Assembly (NCBI GenBank): GCA_016182045.1
Contig: JACOYE010000012.1
Location: 1-56,486 of the forward strand
DNA: 56,486 bases
Direction: 5' to 3'
From: Candidatus Microgenomates bacterium
GTDB lineage: Bacteria; Patescibacteriota; Microgenomatia; Daviesbacterales; UBA10151
The notes under the pieces are model-generated. The model had not been told where the DNA came from, searched no databases, and worked only from the letters and a program-made list of their open reading frames with translations. Shown one piece after another: positions 41,228 to 50,584 of this stretch. Position numbers and translations under genes: made by a program. The stretch's first letter is position 1; each line of letters begins with the position of its first letter.

Positions 41228-42339
41228 ACAACAACTCTTCTGATTGGGGCAGCAAGGTGTACCAGTATATCATAAGGAATGGTTTGACAAATTTTGGCCG
41301 CATTTTCTATTGAGTTTGGATCTTTGGGATTGTTGGAATAAACTAAAACTTTCTGTCCAATATATGGATTGGCCACTTTAGATAAATCTACGGTAGCAAT
41401 ATTCATACTGACTCGGCCGATGATGGGACAAACTACTCCCTCAACTAAAACATATCCTTTATTAGAAAGTCTTCTGTCCACCCCATCATAATAGCCAATT
41501 GGTAAAATACCCATTAGCATGTCTTTTTTGGCAGTAAATGTTCCGCCATAGCCTACCCTGTCTCCTCTTCTTAATTTTTTAATCTGAATAATTTTACTTT
41601 TAAGAGTAAGGACTGGTTTTAAATTTGGATCCGATGAGATGCCATATAGTGCAAGTCCGATCCTGGCCATATTTAGCCTGCAACCTGGAAGGTTGAAAGC
41701 TAAACCATCAGAGTTTTGGATATGTATCCATTGTGGGTAGACTTTATACTTTTTGCAGATAGTGAGAGCCTTCTTAAAATTTTTAATTTGAATTCTATTT
41801 AGTGGATCATTTTTATCATCAGTCGATGCCAGATGAGACATCAATCCTTCTATTTTTAAATTTTTAAATTGTTTCATTGCTGTCAGAAAATTTGGTAAAT
41901 CTTCTAAGCTGATGCCTTCCCTGTGCATGCCGGTATCAACAAAAATATGGACTCCACATCCAGGCTGGTACTTGCTTAAAATTTTTACTGTTTCTATATC
42001 ATAAACAGCATAGGAAAATGGCAGTTTTTTCACCATATAATTTTGTGGATCGGTGTAGCCTATGATTAAAATAGGAGTCTTTATATGAACTTTAAGTAAC
42101 TCATAAGCCTCATAAAGTGAGTCCACACAAAAGAATGGTGCACCCAGTGGATCCAAAATCTTTGCCAACTCAATTATTCCATGCCCATAAGCATTACTTT
42201 TAATAACAGGAGCAATTTTAATTCTTCTGTTTAAGGAAGAAAGGTATTTGAAATTATTGATTAGGTTTGTCTTAGAAATCTCAATCAGATTTAAGGTCCG
42301 ATAATCTTTTTTAAAAATCTTAAGTAGAGTATCTAGCAT
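41224..42339 (-). CDS. alr: alanine racemase
   Basis: 371 residues. The PLP lysine lies in PVIKSNAYGHG, the catalytic Tyr in DRVGYGGTFTAKK, and the barrel ends with ARIGLALYG and GRVSMNIATVDL. It converts L-Ala to D-Ala. First gene of the alr-ddl pair. It is transcribed away from the DUF6580-like gene at 42453. Confidence 0.95.
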   Translation of the reverse strand: MLDTLLKIFKKDYRTLNLIEISKTNLINNFKYLSSLNRRIKIAPVIKSNAYGHGIIELAKILDPLGAPFFCVDSLYEAYELLKVHIKTPILIIGYTDPQNYMVKKLPFSYAVYDIETVKILSKYQPGCGVHIFVDTGMHREGISLEDLPNFLTAMKQFKNLKIEGLMSHLASTDDKNDPLNRIQIKNFKKALTICKKYKVYPQWIHIQNSDGLAFNLPGCRLNMARIGLALYGISSDPNLKPVLTLKSKIIQIKKLRRGDRVGYGGTFTAKKDMLMGILPIGYYDGVDRRLSNKGYVLVEGVVCPIIGRVSMNIATVDLSKVANPYIGQKVLVYSNNPKDPNSIENAAKICQTIPYDILVHLAAPIRRVVV

Positions 42340-42416
42340 ATTTTAGAAAAGAAGCTCAATTATATCTTTTTTCATTCTTTCTCGCCAATAAATTTTATTA
42401 TCCAATATATTGTGGA

Positions 42417-42445
42417 TTGACATATAGCAGTATCTTGCTTATTGT
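42417..42445 (+). promoter_or_regulatory. promoter of the DUF6580-like gene and murL-murD, leaderless type
   Basis: TTGACA at 42417-42422, 17 bases, TATTGT at 42440-42445, then 7 bases to the ATG at 42453. The ORF track's TTG start at 42417 is the -35 box itself. Confidence 0.6.
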
Positions 42446-42452
42446 AGTATTC

Positions 42453-42980
42453 ATGCATTTGTGTTTAATTTCAATCGCTATTGTTACTTTTGGGGTTTTG
42501 GTCAGACTGCTTCCTCATGCTCCAAACATTGCTCCTATTGGAGCTTTAATGCTTTTTGCGGGTACTTATCTTCCTAAAAAACTTTTATGGTTGCCCCTTT
42601 TGGCACTTTTAATAAGTGATTATTTTATCGGATTTTATGGTACGGACATGTTTTATGTTTATGGCAGTTTTGTATTAATAGGAACTATTGGTTTGTGGTT
42701 GTGTTCTCACAAAAAGCCGTTATATATAATAGGTGGCTCACTCTCATCCTCTATTCTCTTCTTTTTAATAACCAACTTTGGGGTCTGGGCTCCACCTAAT
42801 AACTGGTATCCCCACACCTTAGATGGATTAATCCAAAGCTATACTTTAGCTATCCCTTTTTTCAGAAACTCTCTTATTGGTGATGTAACTTATACAATTT
42901 TATTATTTGGAGGATATGAGATGATACAAAAGTTTGCCAAAAAATATCTTCCAGAAAAGGTCTTCAAATTAGCTTTTTAG
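42453..42980 (+). CDS. membrane protein, DUF6580-like
   Basis: 175 residues from the ATG at 42453, with five or six helices. VRLLPHAPNIAPIGALMLFAGTYL and PLLALLISDYFIGFYGTD follow the pattern of DUF6580, a family sometimes predicted to move vitamins or other small molecules. The substrate is unknown. It precedes murL by 24 bases on the same strand, so it may be co-transcribed with the wall-precursor genes. Confidence 0.7.
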   Translation: MHLCLISIAIVTFGVLVRLLPHAPNIAPIGALMLFAGTYLPKKLLWLPLLALLISDYFIGFYGTDMFYVYGSFVLIGTIGLWLCSHKKPLYIIGGSLSSSILFFLITNFGVWAPPNNWYPHTLDGLIQSYTLAIPFFRNSLIGDVTYTILLFGGYEMIQKFAKKYLPEKVFKLAF

Positions 42981-43004
42981 GCTTACCCTCAGTATAATTT
43001 ACAG

Positions 43005-44255
43005 ATGATGATTCTTGAAGAAGTTAGGGAAAAATATCCCGAGTTTATATATGAGGGTTTTGAGATAAAGTATGAAGGGGAAAGTTTAATAATCAATTTT
43101 GATTTTAAAGTTTCTGGGGATTTTACCTTCAGACCAAAAATCGTTTTCCCAAACGTATCCCCGCATTCTAAGTGGGAAGGTAGACTGGATAACTTAATTT
43201 TTAATTTGGGAATGGTTGAGCTTTTAAGCTACTGGAAAGCTGTTTGCTCTCCGCAAATTGTAATCAAAGCAGGATATTTAAGTAAGGAGCAAATTAAGTT
43301 TTGGAAAAAACTTTTATTAAAGGGATTGGGAGAATTTTTTTATAATAATAAAATAGATTTTACAAAAAAAGATTTGGTGGAGTTTACGATACAACCTTCG
43401 AGGTTACAGGCTAAAGTTGATGCGTCTGAACAACTCTTAAAAGAAAGAGATCTAATATTGATTGGAGGAGGTAAAGATTCTGCTGTTACTTTGGAACAAA
43501 TCAGTAAGTCCGGAAAAGAGTTTAACTGCCTAATGTTAAATCCCACTAAGGCTGTCTTAGCTATCGCAAAGATAAGTGGTTGTAAAAATCCGATTATTAT
43601 TAAAAGAACAATAGATCCAAAACTTCTGGAGCTAAATAAAAAAGGTTATCTTAATGGCCATACCCCATTTTCAGCATACCTTGCTTTTTTGGGAACACTT
43701 GCGGGAGTACTTTACGATTACAAAAACATTGTGGTTTCTAATGAGGTCTCATCTGATGAAGAAAATATCTTATGGATGGGTCAGGAAATAAACCATCAGT
43801 ATTCTAAGACTTCTGAATTTGAAAAAGATTTTAGAAGTTACTCCGAAAAATATTTAACAGCTTCTACAAATTATTTCAGTTTTTTAAGGGATAAAGGAGA
43901 GCTGGAAATATCCAGGCTTTTTGCCAGGATGCCAAAATATCACAAGCTTTTTAGAAGCTGCAACAAAGGTTCAAAGCAAGGAGTATGGTGTGGAGAATGT
44001 CCAAAATGTATTTCTACTTATCTTACACTCTATCCTTTTTTAGGGAGCGAAACACAAAAAATATTTGGTAAAGATTTATTAAGCGATGAAAGTTTAATTC
44101 CCATTGTCAAACAATTACTCAGAGAGAATAATGTGGCAAAACCATTTGAATGTGTGGCAACCGTTGCGGAGATAAAAAATGCCATTTCTTTGGGAAGAGA
44201 AAGAGCAGAAAAAGAGGGTGGAGAAATTCCAAAGGTTTTACGGATTAATGTATGA
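43005..44255 (+). CDS. murL: MurL-like UDP-MurNAc-L-Ala-L-Glu epimerase
   Basis: 416 residues. A PP-loop-like ATP site (LILIGGGKDSAVTLE) sits mid-protein, and CNKGSKQGVWCGECPKCIST carries a Cys cluster near the C-terminus. Both fit MurL, which in Xanthomonas epimerises the terminal L-Glu of UDP-MurNAc-L-Ala-L-Glu to D-Glu after MurD2 adds L-Glu. The next gene is a murD homologue overlapping by four bases, which strongly supports this role. No glutamate racemase is in the window. A small repeat (43391-43408) encodes QPSRLQ. From memory, not a search. Confidence 0.7.
   Translation: MMILEEVREKYPEFIYEGFEIKYEGESLIINFDFKVSGDFTFRPKIVFPNVSPHSKWEGRLDNLIFNLGMVELLSYWKAVCSPQIVIKAGYLSKEQIKFWKKLLLKGLGEFFYNNKIDFTKKDLVEFTIQPSRLQAKVDASEQLLKERDLILIGGGKDSAVTLEQISKSGKEFNCLMLNPTKAVLAIAKISGCKNPIIIKRTIDPKLLELNKKGYLNGHTPFSAYLAFLGTLAGVLYDYKNIVVSNEVSSDEENILWMGQEINHQYSKTSEFEKDFRSYSEKYLTASTNYFSFLRDKGELEISRLFARMPKYHKLFRSCNKGSKQGVWCGECPKCISTYLTLYPFLGSETQKIFGKDLLSDESLIPIVKQLLRENNVAKPFECVATVAEIKNAISLGRERAEKEGGEIPKVLRINV
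43391..43408. repeat. AACCTTCGAGGTT repeat in murL
   Basis: ACAACCTTCGAGGTTACA shares AACCTTCGAGGTT with the murC copy at 46551-46569. Arms AACCT and AGGTT enclose TCG. In frame, between the N-terminal domain and the PP-loop domain. Confidence 0.7.
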
Positions 44256-45460
44256 AATTACAAGATTTAAAAAATAAAACAATTTTAATTTTGGGATTTG
44301 GTAGAGAAGGTCAAGCAACCTTAAAGTTTTTAAGGAAACATTTTCCTAAAAAAGAAATTCGGGTGGCTGATCAAAGTGAGGGAAAAAATTATTTAGATAA
44401 AATAAATAATTATGATGTGATTATAAAATCACCGGGTATTCCCTATTTGCCAGAAATTAAAAAAGCAAAAGATCAAGGGAAAATAATCACATCTGCAACC
44501 CAAATCTTCTTTGATTTATGTATTGGAAAAATAATTGGGGTGACTGGCACCAAAGGCAAGAGTACAACGGCAGCTATGATTTACGAAGTTTTAAAGAGGG
44601 GTGGTTTTGATGTTTATTTGGCGGGAAATATTGGCCAGCCTGCTTTGGAATTATTAGAAAAAATTAACGGGGATTCTATTGTTGTTTATGAGCTGTCTTC
44701 ATTTCAGCTTGCAGACTTGACTAAAAGTCCTCATATTGCAGTTATCACAAATATTTATCCTGAACATTTAGATCACCATGGAAGTTTTGAAGATTATAAA
44801 AATGCAAAAGCAAATATTGTTAAGTTTCAAAAAGAGGATGATTTTGTAGTATTTAATAAAGATAATCAAGATGCAAAAGAAATTGCTGATTTATCAAAAG
44901 CTAAAAATAAATATGGATACTCTGATGAGATACCAATTAATCTTATCCCTGCCCTATATATAGGAAGAATGTTTGACATTACAGATCAAAACATTAAAAA
45001 GGCTGTAGCTTATTTTAAGACACTTCCTCATAGGTTAGAATTTGTGGGAAAGTTTAAAGGAATTAAGTTTTACAATGACTCACTCTCTACCATACCCCAA
45101 GCAACTATTAGGGCTTTAGATATTTTAGGAAATGATGTTGAGACTTTAATAGTCGGCGGTTTTGATAGAGGGATAGATTATGCCATTTTGGGGCCAGTAA
45201 TTGCAAAGTCTAATATTAAGAATTTAATACTTTTTCCCACAACTGGAGAAAAAATTTGGAATGCCGTTTCCTCTGAGGAGAATAATATTACAAGATATGA
45301 AGTGAGTTCCATGAGTGAGGCAGTAACATTGGCTTATAAACACACGAATCCTGGAAAAATAGCTCTGCTCTCCCCTGCCTCATCTAGTTTTAATTTATTT
45401 AAAGATTATGAAGATAGAGGAAATCAATTTAAAGAAGAAGTTAACTTTTTTGCTAAATAA
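44252..45460 (+). CDS. murD: Mur ligase MurD (MurD2 candidate)
   Basis: 402 residues, three Mur-ligase domains. N-terminal Rossmann part (ILILGFGREGQATLKFL), ATP loop GVTGTKGKSTTAAMI, and central IAVITNIYPEHLDHHGS with the metal-site His. It adds glutamate to UDP-MurNAc-L-Ala. The tight coupling with murL suggests it adds L-Glu (MurD2 activity) instead of D-Glu; the sequence alone does not decide this. Slightly shorter than typical MurD. Its last 37 bases overlap the convergent murC. Confidence 0.88.
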   Translation: MKLQDLKNKTILILGFGREGQATLKFLRKHFPKKEIRVADQSEGKNYLDKINNYDVIIKSPGIPYLPEIKKAKDQGKIITSATQIFFDLCIGKIIGVTGTKGKSTTAAMIYEVLKRGGFDVYLAGNIGQPALELLEKINGDSIVVYELSSFQLADLTKSPHIAVITNIYPEHLDHHGSFEDYKNAKANIVKFQKEDDFVVFNKDNQDAKEIADLSKAKNKYGYSDEIPINLIPALYIGRMFDITDQNIKKAVAYFKTLPHRLEFVGKFKGIKFYNDSLSTIPQATIRALDILGNDVETLIVGGFDRGIDYAILGPVIAKSNIKNLILFPTTGEKIWNAVSSEENNITRYEVSSMSEAVTLAYKHTNPGKIALLSPASSSFNLFKDYEDRGNQFKEEVNFFAK

Positions 45461-46740
45461 TCCGTATCTCCAGCACTCATAAAGAAAACTATATCTCCAT
45501 CTTTAATTTCCGGTTTTAGTTTATCTAAAGTTTGGTTTGTGTTTCCTATGTAAATGACGGATTCCTTATTGATTGCCTTCACCAGTTGTTTGCTTGTAAT
45601 TAGTCCAGTATCCATTTCTCTTGATGGATAAATGTCCATCACAAAAGTTTTATCTAATGGAAGATTTTTGAAAACTTGGACAAAATCATTAAATAAAGCT
45701 TTGGTTCTACTAAACATGTGGGGTTGATAAATTAAAATAATTCTTTGGTTGGGAAATTTTTGTCTGGCTGCTTCCATAGTGACTTTAATTTCTGTTGGAT
45801 GATGGCCAAAATCGCTATAAATTTCTGCACCTTTAAATTTACCAATATACTCAAACCTTCTTCCTACTCCAGTGTAATTGGATAAACTTTTTTGGATAAT
45901 CTGTGGGTTAAGTCTCAAGATCAGCCCCACTTGATATGCAGCGGAAGCATTCCATTTGTTAAATTCCCCAGGAATTTGTAAAGAAAAATCTATAAGATAT
46001 TTAGAATAATCTATAATCGAATGCACAGACCTGGTCTGTACATTCGAAGTTTGTTTTACTACAGGATCTGAGAGATTAGCAATGATTGTCCCTTTTGTTT
46101 GTAGTAAAAACTTTTGGAAGCTACTTTTTACTGCCTCAAGATTTTTAAAATACTCAGGATGATCCATTTCTATATTGGTGACAACAGAAATATCTGGGGT
46201 AATTGCTAAAAAGTTATCATTAAACTCATCTGCCTCAATGACAAAGTAGTTCCGATCGGAAGTAGTTTGTTCTGAAAGGCGGTAGTTTGTGCCCCACTTA
46301 GGATTAATTGCCCCCAGCAAAACTGTGGGATCTAAATTAGCATCCTCCAAAAGCTGGCCAATCATGGCAGTGGTGGTGGTTTTGCCGTGAGTACCTGCAA
46401 CAGCAATAACAAACTTATCTTTGGTCAAATACTCCCCCACAAACTGCTGCCAAGTTAAAACTGGAATATTTTTTTTCTTGGCTTCCACTAATTCTGGATT
46501 ATCCGGATCCAAAGAAAAAATAGCCGGGGTAACTGCCAGGATATCCACGCTGTAACCTTCGAGGTTGCAATCTAGATGTTTAGAGTCGTGGCCTTTGGAT
46601 AGTTGGGATTTTTTAAAATGGGTAGTAAATTCATTATGCGGTTCAAGATCACAACCAGTTATTTCAAAACCTTGGGCTTGGGCAATAGCAGCTGCAGCCG
46701 ATGCCCCACTCCCACCTATTCCTAAAAAATGAACTTTCAT
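45424..46740 (-). CDS. murC: UDP-N-acetylmuramate-L-alanine ligase
   Basis: 438 residues. VHFLGIGGSGASAAAAIA is the MurC/Mpl N-terminus, AVAGTHGKTTTTAMIGQLL the ATP loop, VVTNIEMDHPEYF the metal site and YSDFGHHPTEIKVTMEAAR the C-terminal domain. It adds L-Ala to UDP-MurNAc. Mpl is the closest alternative, but no other murC is in the window. Three non-conserved in-frame palindromic stretches are present: CNLEGYS, SEQTTSDRN and SNVQTRSVHS. It overlaps the upstream toxin gene by four bases. Confidence 0.9.
   Translation of the reverse strand: MKVHFLGIGGSGASAAAAIAQAQGFEITGCDLEPHNEFTTHFKKSQLSKGHDSKHLDCNLEGYSVDILAVTPAIFSLDPDNPELVEAKKKNIPVLTWQQFVGEYLTKDKFVIAVAGTHGKTTTTAMIGQLLEDANLDPTVLLGAINPKWGTNYRLSEQTTSDRNYFVIEADEFNDNFLAITPDISVVTNIEMDHPEYFKNLEAVKSSFQKFLLQTKGTIIANLSDPVVKQTSNVQTRSVHSIIDYSKYLIDFSLQIPGEFNKWNASAAYQVGLILRLNPQIIQKSLSNYTGVGRRFEYIGKFKGAEIYSDFGHHPTEIKVTMEAARQKFPNQRIILIYQPHMFSRTKALFNDFVQVFKNLPLDKTFVMDIYPSREMDTGLITSKQLVKAINKESVIYIGNTNQTLDKLKPEIKDGDIVFFMSAGDTDYLAKKLTSSLN
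46017..46047. repeat. 31-bp near-perfect palindrome in murC (QTRSV element)
   Basis: Arms TCGAATGCACAGACC and GGTCTGTACATTCGA around one T, one mismatch. It encodes SNVQTRSVHS in the MurC C-terminal half. Part of it recurs in def. Confidence 0.85.
46250..46261. repeat. 12-bp palindrome TTCCGATCGGAA in murC
   Basis: Perfect 12-base palindrome flanked by AGTAG and GTAGT. It encodes part of QTTSDRN, just before the conserved FVIEADE segment. No second copy in the window; weaker evidence of insertion. Confidence 0.45.
46551..46569. repeat. AACCTTCGAGGTT hairpin in murC
   Basis: Arms TGTAACCT and AGGTTGCA around TCG, with one T-G pair. In frame, encoding DCNLEGYS just before VDILAVTPAIF. It shares its core with murL. 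Confidence 0.75.
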
Positions 46741-46994
46741 TTATAAACTCCCTGTCTGTGTTCAATTTTAACTACATCTACCCTACTTTCTTTAGCATCG
46801 AATGTATAGACTATTCTATAATCACCTACTCTAATTTTATAATATTCTGATAGTTCACCGTGTAGCTTGGTCCCCACAATTGGGTTTGCCTGGATTTCAT
46901 CCAGCTTGCTAATAAGTCTTTGATGGACTTTTGAAGGAAGTTTAAGAAGCTTTTTTCTGACTGGTTTTTCTACAACAAGAGTTTTAGCGGGCAT
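46737..46994 (-). CDS. RelE/ParE-family toxin
   Basis: 85 residues. LLKLPSKVHQRLISKLDEIQ, KLHGELSEYYKIRVGDYRIVYTF and VVKIEHRQGVYK give the RelE-type fold and the C-terminal basic/His/Tyr residues of mRNA-cleaving toxins. It would cut mRNA on the ribosome unless bound by the antitoxin encoded just upstream, with which it overlaps by 11 bases. It overlaps the murC start by four bases, so toxin and murC may share a transcript. Confidence 0.88.
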   Translation of the reverse strand: MPAKTLVVEKPVRKKLLKLPSKVHQRLISKLDEIQANPIVGTKLHGELSEYYKIRVGDYRIVYTFDAKESRVDVVKIEHRQGVYK

Positions 46995-47268
46995 GCTTTG
47001 AGAGACGTTTCTTTAAGTCTTTTCGAAGATCTTCTAAAGTAACGTATTCGCCTCTGGCAATTTCTTTTTCTGCCTCTCTAATATCGTTCATGGAATTTTC
47101 CAGAGTATATATGGTTTCTTCCAAAGAATCTAAGTAATCAGGAGAAACTAAGGTAGCTTTAACCTTACCCTTTTTGGTTATATCAATTCTGGTATATTGT
47201 TCATCAATAAGATTCACCAGTTTAAGCAAATTTTTTCTGGCCTCTGTTACAGGAATAACTTGTGTCAT
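46984..47268 (-). CDS. Phd/YefM-family antitoxin
   Basis: 94 residues from the ATG at 47268. TQVIPVTEARKNLLKLVNLI and IDITKKGKVKATLVSPDYLDSLEET are the Phd/YefM DNA-binding N-terminal fold, followed by an acidic tail that wraps the toxin. It neutralises the RelE-like toxin and probably represses the operon at the palindromes upstream. The ORF track's GTG start falls inside the operator region. Confidence 0.85.
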   Translation of the reverse strand: MTQVIPVTEARKNLLKLVNLIDEQYTRIDITKKGKVKATLVSPDYLDSLEETIYTLENSMNDIREAEKEIARGEYVTLEDLRKDLKKRLSKHAR

Positions 47269-47275
47269 GATAAAG

Positions 47276-47306
47276 TAAGTGTACACTTAAGTGAGCATTT
47301 CGTCAA
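47276..47306 (-). promoter_or_regulatory. toxin-antitoxin promoter with overlapping palindromic operators
   Basis: Minus strand: TTGACG (47301-47306), 17 bases, TACACT (47278-47283). A perfect 14-base palindrome TAAGTGTACACTTA covers the -10 box (47276-47289), and CACTTAAGTG (47284-47293) overlaps it. The ATG is 9 bases past the -10 box. Confidence 0.7.
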
Positions 47307-47375
47307 TACCTCAATTTTATTCAGGGACAAAAATATCACGGTCGTGAAGTTATGGAAAGGACAGAAGTGAACTTT

Positions 47376-47849
47376 TTACTCTGACCCACCCTTATTTACC
47401 TGCCTTTGTATAAATCTCTCTGCTATTTTTCTTCCACCATAATTAAACAGTAGAAATAATCCAGCACCTGCAATACCAGCAGGAATGTCATTTATGTCAG
47501 GTTTTCCCATAAAGTCAAGGTGAAGTGGAATACCAATCTCTGCGACCATCACACTTCCAGCCCCAGCAAAAAAGCCGATGCCCGCTCTAATACGTTCAGA
47601 AAGTCTTGGAGCTATTAATCCGAGGCCAAAGTAAATAAGGTATGAGTTCATGTACCCATTGAAAAGATCTCCAGTATTGCTGAGAAGCTTATATGATAAT
47701 GAATCTGGATGTAGGGGCCCTTGAGCATCAACGAGAGCTTTTCTATAAGAGATTCTCCATGAATCATAACCGAACATTAGCCCTGCGCCAAATCCCCTTG
47801 AAACAAATCTTACAATACTTTCAGAAAAGAAAGAGGATCTCTCACGCAT
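47376..47849 (-). CDS. hypothetical membrane protein
   Basis: 157 residues with two or three moderately hydrophobic helices rich in Gly and Ala (YLIYFGLGLIAPRLSERIRAGIGFFAGAG). No family recognised. It lies between gyrB and the toxin-antitoxin pair on the same strand. It could be a polytopic membrane protein of unknown role. Confidence 0.5.
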   Translation of the reverse strand: MRERSSFFSESIVRFVSRGFGAGLMFGYDSWRISYRKALVDAQGPLHPDSLSYKLLSNTGDLFNGYMNSYLIYFGLGLIAPRLSERIRAGIGFFAGAGSVMVAEIGIPLHLDFMGKPDINDIPAGIAGAGLFLLFNYGGRKIAERFIQRQVNKGGSE

Positions 47850-47899
47850 GTTGTCCTATATTATATTGTTCTAGTAAACATAAAAAAGTCTTTTAGAAA

Positions 47900-49852
<1,953 letters not shown>

Positions 49853-49860
49853 TTATTTTA

Positions 49861-50529
49861 TCATAATTTTGCGGGCATCACCAGCATCAAATATTCCAAA
49901 ATAGCCCTGATATTAACATTCTGTTTAGCCCATTCTTCAGCCTGTAAAACTTCTTTTACAAAGTCCATATAATCTGTATTCCCACTCGTCAAGTGGGAAC
50001 TCAAGTTTTGGTGGAAATATTCAATTAAAGAATGAAAAAACTCCTCTCGTTCCGTGAGCTTTTCAATATATTCAAATCTTTCTTGGATATCTGATTTCAG
50101 TAATTTTTCCAGATCCTGGGAAAAGTTTTTTTCCTGTCTGCTATCCGCTGTTTCCTGTATCCTTACAACCTGGCATCTGGAAAGAATTGTGGGTAAAAAC
50201 TTATTATCTGATGGAGCACCTAAGATCAATAAGGCCTCATGAGGCGGTTCTTCAAGAATTTTTAATAAAGCATTTTGGGCTTCTGGGGTCAATGAGGAGG
50301 CATCTTCCAGCACTACTCCTCTACCTCTGGCAGAATAGGGTTTTAAAGAAAAATGCTCCTTGATCTTTCTGGCCTGCTCAATGCCTAATTTGGAATCTGA
50401 TGGGAAATATAGTATATCTGGATGATTTTTGATATTTGAATTCCCACCTGGAATGTGGGAAGCTAAAATTTTTCCTATTTCTTTAACTCTTTCCTCTAAA
50501 GATGGTGAAATTAAAAGTTTGGCAATCAC
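49861..50529 (-). CDS. holB: DNA polymerase III delta-prime-like subunit, no P-loop
   Basis: 222 residues. IEQARKIKEHFSLKPYSARGRGVVLEDASSLTPEAQNALLKILEEPP followed by TILSRCQVVRI is the DnaX/HolB AAA+ core with sensor 1 and the SRC motif. The Walker A part is missing and the protein starts well inside the fold, so it cannot bind ATP by itself. It is probably part of the clamp loader. The start is GTG at 50529. Two palindromes encode SHIPGGNSN and SHLTSGNTD. Confidence 0.8.
   Translation of the reverse strand: MIAKLLISPSLEERVKEIGKILASHIPGGNSNIKNHPDILYFPSDSKLGIEQARKIKEHFSLKPYSARGRGVVLEDASSLTPEAQNALLKILEEPPHEALLILGAPSDNKFLPTILSRCQVVRIQETADSRQEKNFSQDLEKLLKSDIQERFEYIEKLTEREEFFHSLIEYFHQNLSSHLTSGNTDYMDFVKEVLQAEEWAKQNVNIRAILEYLMLVMPAKL
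49979..49999. repeat. TTCCCACT...AGTGGGAA palindrome in holB
   Basis: Eight-base arms around CGTCA, in frame (SHLTSGNT). Same arms as the copy at 50441-50461, and similar to an intergenic tract near 21667-21720. Confidence 0.75.
50441..50461. repeat. TTCCCAC...GTGGGAA palindrome in holB
   Basis: Seven-base arms around CTGGAAT. In frame (SHIPGGNS). Second copy in the same gene. Confidence 0.75.
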
Positions 50530-50546
50530 CAGGCTTTTTTATCACA

Positions 50547-50576
50547 TTGACACTTATGATTCAATCTGTCCATAAT
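50547..50576 (+). promoter_or_regulatory. promoter of the pilus operon, leaderless type
   Basis: TTGACA at 50547-50552, 18 bases, CATAAT at 50571-50576, then 8 bases to the pilB ATG at 50585. No Shine-Dalgarno sequence. Confidence 0.65.
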
Positions 50577-50584
50577 AATGGTAT

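Noticed and set aside
42417-42452. TTG start for the DUF6580-like gene
   Set aside because: The TTG is the first part of a consensus TTGACA -35 box with a good -10 box; the ATG at 42453 fits better.
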